From positions 1 through 9,489 of the forward strand of contig CALLYN010000118.1 of assembly GCA_937858455.1 (NCBI GenBank): a stretch of DNA of 9,489 nt. Reading direction: 5' to 3'. Position 1 is the stretch's first letter. Every line of letters starts with the position of its first letter. Made by a program: the position numbers and the translations under genes. Below the pieces are notes generated by a model, which searched no databases, was not told where the DNA came from, and worked only from the letters and a program-made list of their open reading frames with translations. This DNA is from an uncultured Kouleothrix sp. Its GTDB lineage: Bacteria > Chloroflexota > Chloroflexia > Chloroflexales > Roseiflexaceae. Positions 1 to 6,220 of this stretch are shown here, in pieces.

Positions 1-1202
1 TGGCCGCGCGCGGCGCGATCGCGCTGGCGCCGCCGTGGGCGCGCGCCCTGGCGCTGTGCGCGCTGCTGGCCTTTCTGCTGCGTTTTCTTGGCCTGGCCTT
101 CCCGCTCACCGTGCCGAACGATCTGCAGTTCTACCTGGCGCGCGCCACCATGGTCACCGAGGGCAAATTCTGGTCGCTGTTCCTGCCGAACACCGCGCTC
201 ACGCCGACGCAGTGGCACGTCGACGGCCCGGTGCCGCGCTCGCCGTTCTTCTACCTCATCACGGCGCCGTTTATGTACCTGCCCGGCAAGGGGCCGGCGC
301 TGGCAATTGGCGCGCTGAGCAGCTTCGGCGAGGCGTGCGCTGCGCTGGCGCTGGCGCTGATCGTGCTGCACGGCCTGAAAGACGAGCGCGCCGCTGTGTT
401 TGCCGCGCTGCTGGCCGGCGCGCACCCGCTTAGCCTGAAGCTCGCGGTGATCTGGGGGATTTTCGGCACGCTGCTGGCGCAGGCGCTGTCGCTGGTGGCG
501 GTGGCGCTGTGGCTGTACCAGCGGCCGCGCCTGCGCGAGTGGCGCGCGCAGGCACTGGTGGCGGGCGCGTTCGCGCTAGCCTACCTGGCCTACCCCACTG
601 GGCTGCTGTTTCTTGGGCTCACATGGGTGATCCTCGTGCTGCTGCTGGCGCTCGCGCGCGACCAGGCTGCCTGGCCGACGCTGCTGGCGGGCGTGCTGGC
701 GGCGCTGCTGGCGCTGGCGTTGTTCTACGCCTGGCACATCCCGGCGCTGCTTACGATCACACTGCCGAAGATGCTCGGCGCTGGCAGCGACGGAGGGTTG
801 GCCGGCGAGCTGCCGCGCGCATCGCTTACGGCCGGCGAGCTGGCGCTGGCGCTGTGGGAGCCGCTGCGCGTGCATATCGGCCTGGCGTGGCTGGCGCTGG
901 CGCTAGCTGGTATGGCGTGCCTGGCCGCGCGCTGGCGCGGCCGCGAGGCGCGCCCGGCGACGCTGCTGCTAGCGGCCTGGGGTCTCACCTACTTGCCCAC
1001 GGCGCTCGCCAACGCGCTGTTTGTCACGTTTATTCTCAAACACCTGCTGTACGCCGTGCCGGTAGCTGCGGCGCTGGGTGGAGTGGCGCTGGGCTGGCTG
1101 GCGCGGCGCGGCCGCTGGGGGCCGGCGGCTGCCTGGCTCGTGGCCGGGCTGCTGGTGCTGCAGGGAGCAGTGGCCGAGGCACTGCTGATCGCCGGGGGCT
1201 AG
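1..1202 (+). CDS. Multi-pass membrane protein, GT-C glycosyltransferase-like (5' partial)
   Basis: The reading frame is open from base 3 and ends at TAG 1200-1202, giving 399 visible residues; the start lies outside the window. The GTG at 111 is an internal valine codon: the frame upstream of it encodes a typical transmembrane helix (about residues 15-33). The protein is very rich in Leu and Ala and shows about nine hydrophobic segments. After the first helix comes a loop with an Asp (PNDLQFYLARA), then an HVDGPVPRSPFFYLITAPF stretch that recalls the first extracytoplasmic loop of GT-C/PMT-like lipid-linked sugar transferases. Near the C-terminus FILKHLLYAVP is followed by two more helices. 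If the resemblance holds, it would transfer sugar from a polyprenyl-linked donor at the outer face of the membrane. That is inference from layout; a generic polytopic membrane protein is the alternative. It converges on the DUF2007-type gene 19 bp downstream. Confidence 0.6.
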   Translation, partial: AARGAIALAPPWARALALCALLAFLLRFLGLAFPLTVPNDLQFYLARATMVTEGKFWSLFLPNTALTPTQWHVDGPVPRSPFFYLITAPFMYLPGKGPALAIGALSSFGEACAALALALIVLHGLKDERAAVFAALLAGAHPLSLKLAVIWGIFGTLLAQALSLVAVALWLYQRPRLREWRAQALVAGAFALAYLAYPTGLLFLGLTWVILVLLLALARDQAAWPTLLAGVLAALLALALFYAWHIPALLTITLPKMLGAGSDGGLAGELPRASLTAGELALALWEPLRVHIGLAWLALALAGMACLAARWRGREARPATLLLAAWGLTYLPTALANALFVTFILKHLLYAVPVAAALGGVALGWLARRGRWGPAAAWLVAGLLVLQGAVAEALLIAGG

Positions 1203-1206
1203 CTGT

Positions 1207-1220
1207 GCAGAAGCTTCTGC
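1207..1220. other. 14-bp perfect palindrome between two convergent stop codons
   Basis: GCAGAAGCTTCTGC is its own reverse complement, and the flanking bases add one wobble (1206/1221) and one pair (1205/1222). It fills the gap between TAG 1200-1202 of the + strand gene and the - strand TAG at 1222-1224. As RNA it could fold as a hairpin in either direction, a layout expected of a shared bidirectional terminator, but no T tract follows on either strand. Termination is therefore possible, not shown. Confidence 0.4.
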
Positions 1221-1221
1221 G

Positions 1222-1536
1222 CTATGCTTCGCCGAAATCGAGCTCGGCGAACAGGCGCGTAGCCTCTTCGGCCTGAGACGCAGGCACCCACAGGTACACC
1301 GCCGCCAGCGGGCCGCTGACAAAGCCGTACACGCTGCCGACCGTCTCGGGCTGGAGGTGGACGCCGATGCCAGCCTGTTCGAGGTAGGTGCGGGCGATCT
1401 CGGCGCGCAGCCAGCCGTCGACGCTGCCGATGCAGATTGGCCCGACGCCATCGCCGCCGCCACCTGTCGCCTCTGCCGCGCCGGCCGATTTGGCCGAAGA
1501 GGCGCCAAAGTTCAGCCATTTCAGCGAAAGATGCAT
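1222..1536 (-). CDS. Small DUF2007-type putative signal-transducing protein
   Basis: The product has 104 residues. From about residue 34 it reads ICIGSVDGWLRAEIARTYLE, then QAGIGVHLQPETVGSVYGFVSG and VYLWVPASQAEEATRLFAEL. This matches the small ferredoxin-like fold of DUF2007 (Pfam PF09413): an early strand, a helix with a residue set for ligand or partner binding, a middle strand, and a V(P)xxxxxxA last helix. The biochemical role of that family is unknown. Residues 11-32 are a low-complexity Ala/Ser/Gly linker ahead of the domain, so the first ten residues form a short separate tail. The ATG at 1534-1536 is well supported by GGGAGG at 1541-1546 (minus-strand sense), four bases away. A GTG at residue 31 would give only the core domain but has no such site. 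There are no membrane segments and no signal peptide. It is a single-gene unit, convergent with the preceding membrane protein gene. Confidence 0.7.
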   Translation of the reverse strand: MHLSLKWLNFGASSAKSAGAAEATGGGGDGVGPICIGSVDGWLRAEIARTYLEQAGIGVHLQPETVGSVYGFVSGPLAAVYLWVPASQAEEATRLFAELDFGEA

Positions 1537-1540
1537 AGTG

Positions 1541-1568
1541 CCTCCCGATCGATTGGGCGCCTATTGTA
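1541..1568 (-). promoter_or_regulatory. -10 box and ribosome binding site of the DUF2007-type gene
   Basis: On the minus strand TACAAT (1563-1568) is a good -10 box, followed by a 26-nt stretch to the ATG that includes a strong GGGAGG Shine-Dalgarno site (1541-1546). No convincing -35 box sits 16-18 bp upstream. That place is taken by an inverted repeat (GGTTTCGGC 1580-1588, loop GAA, GCCGAAGCC 1592-1600). The ribosome site is firm and the promoter tentative. Confidence 0.45.
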
Positions 1569-1632
1569 GCACATGCAGCGGTTTCGGCGAAGCCGAAGCC
1601 GCCAAACTCCAGGGCTCGTGCAACGTCTTTCG

Positions 1633-1686
1633 ACCCCTCCCCCTACCCCTCTTCCCGCGCTCGGGAGGGGTAAGGGGGGTGAGGGC
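1633..1686. repeat. C-rich/G-rich imperfect inverted repeat
   Basis: A run built from CCCCT/CCCCCT blocks (1633-1656) is followed after a short loop by GGGAGGGGTAAGGGGGG-type sequence (1662-1686), making a long imperfect hairpin. Neither strand shows a T tract after it, so it does not look like a simple terminator. From general familiarity, such C/G-tract hairpins are often dispersed between genes in Chloroflexota genomes; copy number cannot be judged here. Confidence 0.5.
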
Positions 1687-1716
1687 CGACTTTGTACGGG
1701 CCCTGCGCCAAACTGC

Positions 1717-1751
1717 AACAAAACCCCCTCTCCCAAATGCGGAAGAGGGGG
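1717..1751 (-). terminator. Rho-independent terminator downstream of secF
   Basis: Read on the minus strand, CCCCCTCTTCC, loop GCATTT, GGGAGAGGGGG gives an 11-bp stem with a single wobble (1724-1734 with 1741-1751), immediately followed by TTTTGTTG (1723-1716). Stem plus T-rich tail is the classic intrinsic terminator. It lies 67 bp past the secF stop codon on the same strand, so it most likely ends the secD-secF transcript. The hairpin also looks like a relative of the C/G-tract repeat next to it, so a repeat element may serve as terminator. Confidence 0.7.
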
Positions 1752-1817
1752 CTGTGAGGCGAGGGCAAGCGCGCCTTGAAGGCATTGCCGGTATCGGCGC
1801 GGGTGCACGCCGCGCGG

Positions 1818-2789
1818 CTACGCGGTGGCGGCAGAGTCGCCGCGGCCAAACCACCTGCGCCACTCCTGGTTCTCCCACACCACCAGCAGCTGGGCGGCGT
1901 TGAAGATCGACGAGTAGGTGCCGCTCACCAGGCCGATCAGCAGCACCAGCACGAAGTTGCGGATGCTCGCGCCGCCAAACAGCAGCAGCGCCGTGAGCGT
2001 AAACAGCGACGTCAGCTGGGTATTGATCGAGCGCGGCAGCGTCTGCACAATACTGTGGTTCACAATTTCGTCGAACGACTCGCCGGCGCGGCGATTGATC
2101 AGGTTCTCGCGCACGCGGTCGAACACCACGATCGTATCGTGCACCGAGAAGCTGATGATCGTCAGCAGCGCGGTGAGGAACAGCGCGTCGACCTCGAGGC
2201 CGAAGAAGTAGCCGAGGATCGCGGCCACGCCCAGCACCACCAGCACATCGTGCAGCATGGCGACGATCGCGCACACGCCGTAGCGGATCGGGTGTGGTGC
2301 TTTGCGGAAGGCCAGCGTGAGGTAGATTAGAATAGCCGCGCTGGCGCCGAGCACCGCAATCACCGCGCTGCGCGTTGATTCCTGGCTAACCGTCGCGCCG
2401 ACGCTCTGCACCTGCTCGCGGCGCGTAGTTGGGCCGTATTTCGCCTGCAGATCCGCGAGAATCGTGCGCTGCTGCTCTTCGCCTTTGTTTGGGTCGAGCG
2501 CTTTGGTGCGCACCAGCGCGGCCGGCAGCGTCTTGCCCTGCACGGTCACGTCGCTCAGCTGCACCACCGCGCCCTCGAAGCCCTGCGCCACAAAGATGCG
2601 CGTAATGTCGTCGGTGCTCAGGTCGCTGCGCTGGCGGTCGGGGAATTGGAACTCCCACAGCGCGCCGCCGCTGAAGTCGATGCTTGGCCGCAGCCCGCCG
2701 CCGGGTATCAGCAGAAACACCAGCCCTGGTATGATCACCAGAAGCGAGATGAGGAACCAGATATAGCGGTGCCGGACGATATTTTCCAT
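1818..2789 (-). CDS. secF: Protein translocase subunit SecF
   Basis: SecF partners SecD in the accessory complex that uses proton-motive force to pull proteins out of the SecYEG channel on the outer face of the membrane. The 323-residue length is normal for a stand-alone SecF. Visible are a first helix at about 11-29, the conserved IDFSGG box at 37-42, an extracytoplasmic domain to about residue 138, then five hydrophobic segments (about 141-161, 168-196, 200-216, 245-263, 270-293). The signature SVHDTIVVFDRVREN (215-229) lies at the cytoplasmic end of one of them; Asp218 is the conserved charged residue of this motif. LPRSINTQLTSLFTL at about 241-255 matches the next conserved block. The start at 2787-2789 has only a weak purine stretch (AAGGGAAAG) upstream. 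It follows secD by 96 bp, and a terminator-like hairpin lies 67 bp after its stop. Confidence 0.97.
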   Translation of the reverse strand: MENIVRHRYIWFLISLLVIIPGLVFLLIPGGGLRPSIDFSGGALWEFQFPDRQRSDLSTDDITRIFVAQGFEGAVVQLSDVTVQGKTLPAALVRTKALDPNKGEEQQRTILADLQAKYGPTTRREQVQSVGATVSQESTRSAVIAVLGASAAILIYLTLAFRKAPHPIRYGVCAIVAMLHDVLVVLGVAAILGYFFGLEVDALFLTALLTIISFSVHDTIVVFDRVRENLINRRAGESFDEIVNHSIVQTLPRSINTQLTSLFTLTALLLFGGASIRNFVLVLLIGLVSGTYSSIFNAAQLLVVWENQEWRRWFGRGDSAATA

Positions 2790-2826
2790 AGTGCTGGTTA
2801 CTTTCCCTTATGTGTTGGAAGGTTTG

Positions 2827-2854
2827 GTAGCGGCGGCATCTACGCGGCCGCTAC
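2827..2854 (-). other. Intercistronic hairpin between secD and secF
   Basis: GTAGCGGC (2827-2834) and GCCGCTAC (2847-2854) are perfect inverted repeats, eight bp each, with a 12-nt loop. The hairpin lies 32 bp after the secD stop and 37 bp before the secF start in transcript order. No T tract follows, so full termination is unlikely. A role in mRNA stability or in setting the SecD:SecF ratio is inference. Confidence 0.5.
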
Positions 2855-2885
2855 TCGCTCTGCAACGCCGGCGCGCCCGCGGCCA

Positions 2886-4334
2886 TCAGGCCAGGGCTTC
2901 GCGCTCGCGCTCGAGGCCGGGCGCCGACTCGAGCTCGAACATCCACGGATTCTGGGCCATGCGCAGCGGCACAATCAGCCGCAGGAATGTGCGCGTCACG
3001 GTGATCGCCGTGAACAGGCTCACCACAATGCCCAGGCCAAGCGTCAGCGCGAAGCCCTTGATAATGCTCACGCCGAAGCTATTGCCGAACAGGAACAGGA
3101 TCGCGCTGGTGATCAGCGTCGAGGCGTTTGAGTCGCGGATGGCCGGCCAGGCCTCCGAGAAGCCGGCCTCGACTGCGGCGCGCAGCGACTTGCCGTGGCG
3201 CAGCTCTTCCTTGAGGCGCGCGAAGATCAGCACGTTTGCGTCGACCGCCAGGCCGATCGAGAGGATGAAACCAGCGATGCCGGCCAGCGTCAGGGTGATC
3301 GGGATCAGGCGGTAGAGCGCGAAGCTCAGCGCGGTGTAGATCAGCAGCGCCACCGTGGCCAGCACGCCGGGCAGGCGGTAGTACAGGATCATGAACAGCG
3401 CCACGATCACCAGGCCCACCGCGCCGGCCAGCAGGCTGGCGTTCACCGAGTCCTGGCCGAGCGTGGCCGACACGGTGCGGCTGGACTCGACCTGCAGCGC
3501 CACGGGCAGCGCGCCGTACTTCAGCTGAGTGAACAGGCGCTCGGCCTCGGCGCGCGTGGCGGTGGTGATCTCGCCGCTGCCGCCGATCAACGCGCTCTGA
3601 ATGGTGGCGCAGCTATTCACCACATTGTCGAGCACAATGCACATGAGCTTGCCGACATTCTGGCTGGTGAAGCGCTCGAGCCGCGACGCCGAGTCGGCGT
3701 TAAACGCGAAGCCCACCGCGAACGGGTTGCGGCCGGGCGTCTGGTTATTGCCGAAGCGCGGCTGCACTTGGCTGGTATTGAGATCCTTGCCGTCGGTGAT
3801 GCTCTGGTAGATCGGGCCGGTGGTGATGGTATTCGACAGCGCCTGCGTTGCCGAAAGGTCGGCCGTGCTGCTGGTGGGCGACGTCGAGCGCAGGCGCGGC
3901 GTGGGGCTGCCGCTGGTGCGCACCGTCGAGCCCTGGGCGGGCGCGTCGGCGCCGCTAAACCCCTGGCCATCGACATTGGCGATGAACTCGAGCTTGCCAG
4001 TGCCGCGCAGTGTCTCGCTTACCTGCTCGGGGTTCGTGACGCCCGGCAGCTCAACGATGATGCGATCGTTGCCCGAGAGCTGCACGATCGTTTCGCTAAG
4101 GCCGAGGCCATTGACACGCCGGTCGATCACCTGCTCGGCCGTCTGCATCACATCGCGCGCCACGCCGGTATCCTGTGCTTTCAGCAGCACCTGCGTGCCG
4201 CCCTGCAGATCGAGCCCGAGGCGCGTGCGCACATCGCGGCCCAGCCAGCGGTTATCGGGCGCAAAGTCGATCCAGAGCGCCAACGCTGTGACGATGGCTG
4301 TTAAGACTAAGAGAGTTGCTTCTCGGCTACGCAC
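2886..4334 (-). CDS. secD: Protein translocase subunit SecD
   Basis: SecD (482 residues) forms with SecF the proton-driven pulling device for exported proteins. Seen in order: first helix at about 7-23; GLDLQGGTQVLL (40-51), the conserved start of the P1 domain; VNGLGLSE (74-81) and RIIVELPGV (91-99), typical P1 motifs; a low-complexity Ser/Thr/Pro stretch at about 130-165 that replaces compact sequence in other SecDs; MCIVLDNVVNSCATIQSALI (231-250); five helices from about 300; and GLAVDANVLIFARLKEEL (361-378), the proton-path signature with Asp365. Start: GTG at 4332-4334, with GGAGG (4345-4349) ten bases upstream; the nearby ATG is out of frame. Odd point: the usual SAP after the beta-hairpin is SCA here, and Cys232 and Cys242 are the only cysteines in the protein. 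A consensus promoter lies about 57 bp upstream. Confidence 0.97.
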   Translation of the reverse strand: MRSREATLLVLTAIVTALALWIDFAPDNRWLGRDVRTRLGLDLQGGTQVLLKAQDTGVARDVMQTAEQVIDRRVNGLGLSETIVQLSGNDRIIVELPGVTNPEQVSETLRGTGKLEFIANVDGQGFSGADAPAQGSTVRTSGSPTPRLRSTSPTSSTADLSATQALSNTITTGPIYQSITDGKDLNTSQVQPRFGNNQTPGRNPFAVGFAFNADSASRLERFTSQNVGKLMCIVLDNVVNSCATIQSALIGGSGEITTATRAEAERLFTQLKYGALPVALQVESSRTVSATLGQDSVNASLLAGAVGLVIVALFMILYYRLPGVLATVALLIYTALSFALYRLIPITLTLAGIAGFILSIGLAVDANVLIFARLKEELRHGKSLRAAVEAGFSEAWPAIRDSNASTLITSAILFLFGNSFGVSIIKGFALTLGLGIVVSLFTAITVTRTFLRLIVPLRMAQNPWMFELESAPGLEREREALA

Positions 4335-4390
4335 AGCTTGTTTGCCTCCATGAAGGGAAATTCGGACGGGAAATGTGTGAAAACCGGTGC

Positions 4391-4419
4391 ATTATAGTGC
4401 CAGGTTGGGCGAATGTCAA
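4391..4419 (-). promoter_or_regulatory. Consensus vegetative promoter of secD-secF
   Basis: On the minus strand TTGACA (4414-4419) and TATAAT (4391-4396) are exact sigma-70/SigA consensus boxes with an ideal 17-bp spacer. The transcript would start near 4384, about 50 nt before the secD GTG. The TGA inside the -35 box (4416-4418) is the stop codon of the vkor gene, so the promoter begins in the coding end of the preceding operon. secDF can thus be made on its own as well as by read-through. Confidence 0.88.
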
Positions 4420-4871
4420 TGCGTTGCGTCGGCCTGGGCGCGGCGGCTCGCGCGCCAGTTCTGCAGCGCCGCCAGCCAGATGCCGAGGTCGAGCAGCGCC
4501 GCGACGACGCACCAGAAGCAGATCGCGCCGATCACGGCGACCTGCAGGTAGCTGAAGTAGAGCCCGGCCAGCAGCGCGATGCTGCCCAGCGCCAGCAGGA
4601 TGTCGGCGAGCGACAGCCCGGCGATCGTGTCGGCGTTCAGCGCAACCAGCGCGGCCAGCAACAGCGCTGCGTAGCCAGCCACGCCAATAAACGCCACCGG
4701 CACGCCGAGCTGCACGGCGTACGCGCTGCTCTGTACCGCCTCGCAGCCGCCGCCAACCGGGCACACCAGCGCGCCGCCGCTGATGCGCTCGATCGAGAGG
4801 TAGGCTGCGTCGAGCAGGCCCAGCAGCGCCATCAGGGCGATGGCCATGCGCGGATAGGGAGAGTGTTGCAT
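4416..4871 (-). CDS. Vitamin K epoxide reductase (VKOR) family membrane thiol oxidase
   Basis: Bacterial VKOR proteins do the job of DsbB: they take electrons from a DsbA-like partner and pass them to quinone in the membrane. With the ATG at 4869-4871 the product has 151 residues. Helix 1 (about 9-27, with LLDAAYLSIERI) is followed by the outer loop with Cys37 and Cys43 (CPVGGGC), the conserved VQSSAYAVQLGVPVAFIGVAGY segment with Ser48/49 and the GVP turn, a helix at about 63-78, one at about 88-106, and CFWC (118-121), the redox-active CxxC before the last helix. All four catalytic cysteines are present. A GTG at 4920-4922 would add 17 residues, but it sits in the loop of a strong hairpin and that extension is hydrophilic and not family-like, so I chose the ATG; neither has a clear ribosome site. 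It is the last gene of the GNAT-dsbA-vkor operon, 73 bp after dsbA. Confidence 0.9.
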   Translation of the reverse strand: MQHSPYPRMAIALMALLGLLDAAYLSIERISGGALVCPVGGGCEAVQSSAYAVQLGVPVAFIGVAGYAALLLAALVALNADTIAGLSLADILLALGSIALLAGLYFSYLQVAVIGAICFWCVVAALLDLGIWLAALQNWRASRRAQADATH

Positions 4872-4902
4872 AGTGTTGTGTTCTCGGTGAGCCGATGCTG
4901 GA

Positions 4903-4935
4903 TGGTGCGCGGCGCTCAGCACACGCCGCGCACCA
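4903..4935 (-). other. Perfect 12-bp intercistronic hairpin between dsbA-like and VKOR genes
   Basis: TGGTGCGCGGCG (4903-4914) and CGCCGCGCACCA (4924-4935) are exact inverted repeats around a 9-nt loop. The stem is almost all G-C and begins 9 bases after the dsbA-like stop codon. No T tract follows on the minus strand, so it is not a standard terminator. Such a structure can block 3'-to-5' decay or slow ribosomes and polymerase, and so favour dsbA over vkor output; that role is inferred. Confidence 0.65.
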
Positions 4936-4944
4936 CGGCCGGTG

Positions 4945-5673
4945 CTACTTCTTGGCCGCCAGCGCCGTATCGATCGCGCCGCGCAGGTCGCTGGCGAGGT
5001 AGGCTTTGCCGTCGATCACGAACGTCGGTGTCTGGTTGACGCCGGCCTTCACCGAGGCGTCGTACGACGCCTGCACTGCCGCGCGGTACTTGCCGCTGTT
5101 GAGGCACTGCTCGAAGGCACTGGCGTCGAGCTTCAGCTGGCTGGCGTAGCCGGCGAAGATCGTGCCGGGCTGGGCGCTATTCTCCCACTGGGCCTGATTC
5201 GCGAACAGCAGGTCGTGCATCGGCCAGAAGGCGCTCTGGTCGCCGGCGCAGCGCGCCGCCTCGGCCGAGGGCACGGCGTTTTTGTGCTGGGTGAGCGGGA
5301 AGTCGTGGTACAGCCACTTGACCTTGCCGGTGTCGATGTAATCTTTGATGATTGCCGGCTCGAGCGTCACCGCGAACGAGCCGCAGGCCGGGCACTGGAA
5401 GTCGGCAAACTCGACGACCGTGACCGGTGCGTCGGCGCTGCCGCGCGAGGGCAGGCTCGCGAGCGGTATGCTGCTTTGGATGCCGCCCTTGGCGGCGTTG
5501 TCGCTCAGCGCGCTGTTGCGCAGTGTCTGGCTGTTGCTCAGCAGGAAGATCGCGCCGCCAATAGCGATCAGCACCAGAATGGCGTAGAACAGCGGCATGG
5601 GCACGCCGCTGGGCCTGGTGGGGGTGGCGCGGCCGCGCTGTGCTGGCGAGCCGCCGGTTCGCTTGTTGCTCAT
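4945..5673 (-). CDS. Membrane-anchored DsbA-like thiol-disulfide oxidoreductase
   Basis: The 242-residue product has a basic cytoplasmic tail (about 1-25), one hydrophobic anchor (about 26-46) with no evident lipobox Cys, a spacer, and a thioredoxin-fold domain of the DsbA/BdbD (Thioredoxin_4) type. FADFQCPACGSF carries the active site C94-P-A-C97; an alpha-helical insertion follows, with HDFPLTQHKNAVPSAEAARC; VNQTPTFVIDG (212-222) carries the cis-proline Pro216. Two further cysteines, in EAARCAGDQ and FEQCLNSGK, are common in Gram-positive and Chloroflexota relatives and may form a structural disulfide. It would oxidise exported proteins outside the membrane, with the adjacent VKOR protein as its reoxidant. 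Its ATG overlaps the GNAT stop as ATGA (5670-5673), so translation is probably coupled; a GAGG lies 8 bases upstream. Oxidase rather than isomerase function is inferred from the VKOR pairing. Confidence 0.93.
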   Translation of the reverse strand: MSNKRTGGSPAQRGRATPTRPSGVPMPLFYAILVLIAIGGAIFLLSNSQTLRNSALSDNAAKGGIQSSIPLASLPSRGSADAPVTVVEFADFQCPACGSFAVTLEPAIIKDYIDTGKVKWLYHDFPLTQHKNAVPSAEAARCAGDQSAFWPMHDLLFANQAQWENSAQPGTIFAGYASQLKLDASAFEQCLNSGKYRAAVQASYDASVKAGVNQTPTFVIDGKAYLASDLRGAIDTALAAKK

Positions 5674-6194
5674 GGTTCGGGCCTCGCTTCTGATTCGTCG
5701 GTGGCCGCGGGCGCGTCGAGATCGGCGGCGCAGCCGAGCGGCAGGTTGGCATGCCAGAGATCGTACTGGCTGGCGGTGAAGCTGAACGCTTCGTACAGCC
5801 GGCGGGCCGCCCGATCATCCGGGCGCACCGCAGCCTGGATAAACTGGGCGCCGCGGCCCTCGGCGCGGGCGCAGGCGTAATCGAGCATGCGCGTGCCGAC
5901 GCCCTGGCCGCGCGCGCCGGGGGCCAGGTAGAAATCTTCGATCACGGCGTACGCGCCCAGCTCCCATGTCGAGAGCCGGTAGTTGATTTGCAGCACCCCA
6001 ATGCTGCGCCCGCCCTTTTCGGCCAGTAGAAAATCGCTGAACTGGCTGACGAGCAGCGCGTTCACGATCTCGGCGAGCGCGTCGGGGTCGGGCGCGGGGC
6101 GGCCGGTGGCGGCCACCTGGGCCTGGATCAGCGGCACCAGCAGCGGCGTGTCGGCGGGTTCGCACAGGCGAACCACCAGGGAGTTGTCGGTCAT
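5670..6194 (-). CDS. GNAT family N-acetyltransferase
   Basis: The 174-residue product shows the GNAT fold: an N-terminal VVRLCEPADTPLLVPLIQAQ strand and helix, a FLLAEKGGRSIGVLQINY hairpin (55-72), IEDFYLAPGARGQGVGTRML (85-104) with the acetyl-CoA pyrophosphate-binding RGQGVG loop at 95-100, and a final RPDDRAARRLYEAFSF region (124-139), the usual C-terminal helix and Phe-containing turn. It would move an acetyl group from acetyl-CoA to an amine; the substrate cannot be read from sequence. It resembles the small stand-alone acetyltransferases of the RimI/aminoglycoside-like kind. It is the first gene of a three-gene operon and overlaps the DsbA-like gene by four bases. A modest AGGA lies 9 bases before the ATG at 6192-6194. 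The last 20 residues are acidic and Pro/Ala-rich, beyond the conserved fold. Confidence 0.92.
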   Translation of the reverse strand: MTDNSLVVRLCEPADTPLLVPLIQAQVAATGRPAPDPDALAEIVNALLVSQFSDFLLAEKGGRSIGVLQINYRLSTWELGAYAVIEDFYLAPGARGQGVGTRMLDYACARAEGRGAQFIQAAVRPDDRAARRLYEAFSFTASQYDLWHANLPLGCAADLDAPAATDESEARPEP

Positions 6195-6220
6195 CGAAAG
6201 GCGTCCTAATCGGTTGCAAA

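Noticed and set aside
111..113. GTG at 111 as the start of the first membrane protein
   Set aside because: The frame is open to the window edge, and the preceding residues encode a clear transmembrane helix consistent with the rest of the protein, so the gene starts outside the window.
3195..4304. 369-residue open frame on the + strand opposite secD
   Set aside because: It is a by-product of high GC and codon bias on the antisense of a certain gene. The translation is rich in Arg, Gln, His, Asp and Ala with no domain, and there is no ribosome site.
4872..4922. Upstream GTG start of the VKOR gene at 4922 (17 extra residues)
   Set aside because: The codon lies in the loop of a 12-bp hairpin, has no ribosome site, and the extension is hydrophilic, unlike the short N-terminus usual before the first VKOR helix. 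Not excluded, but less likely than the ATG at 4871.
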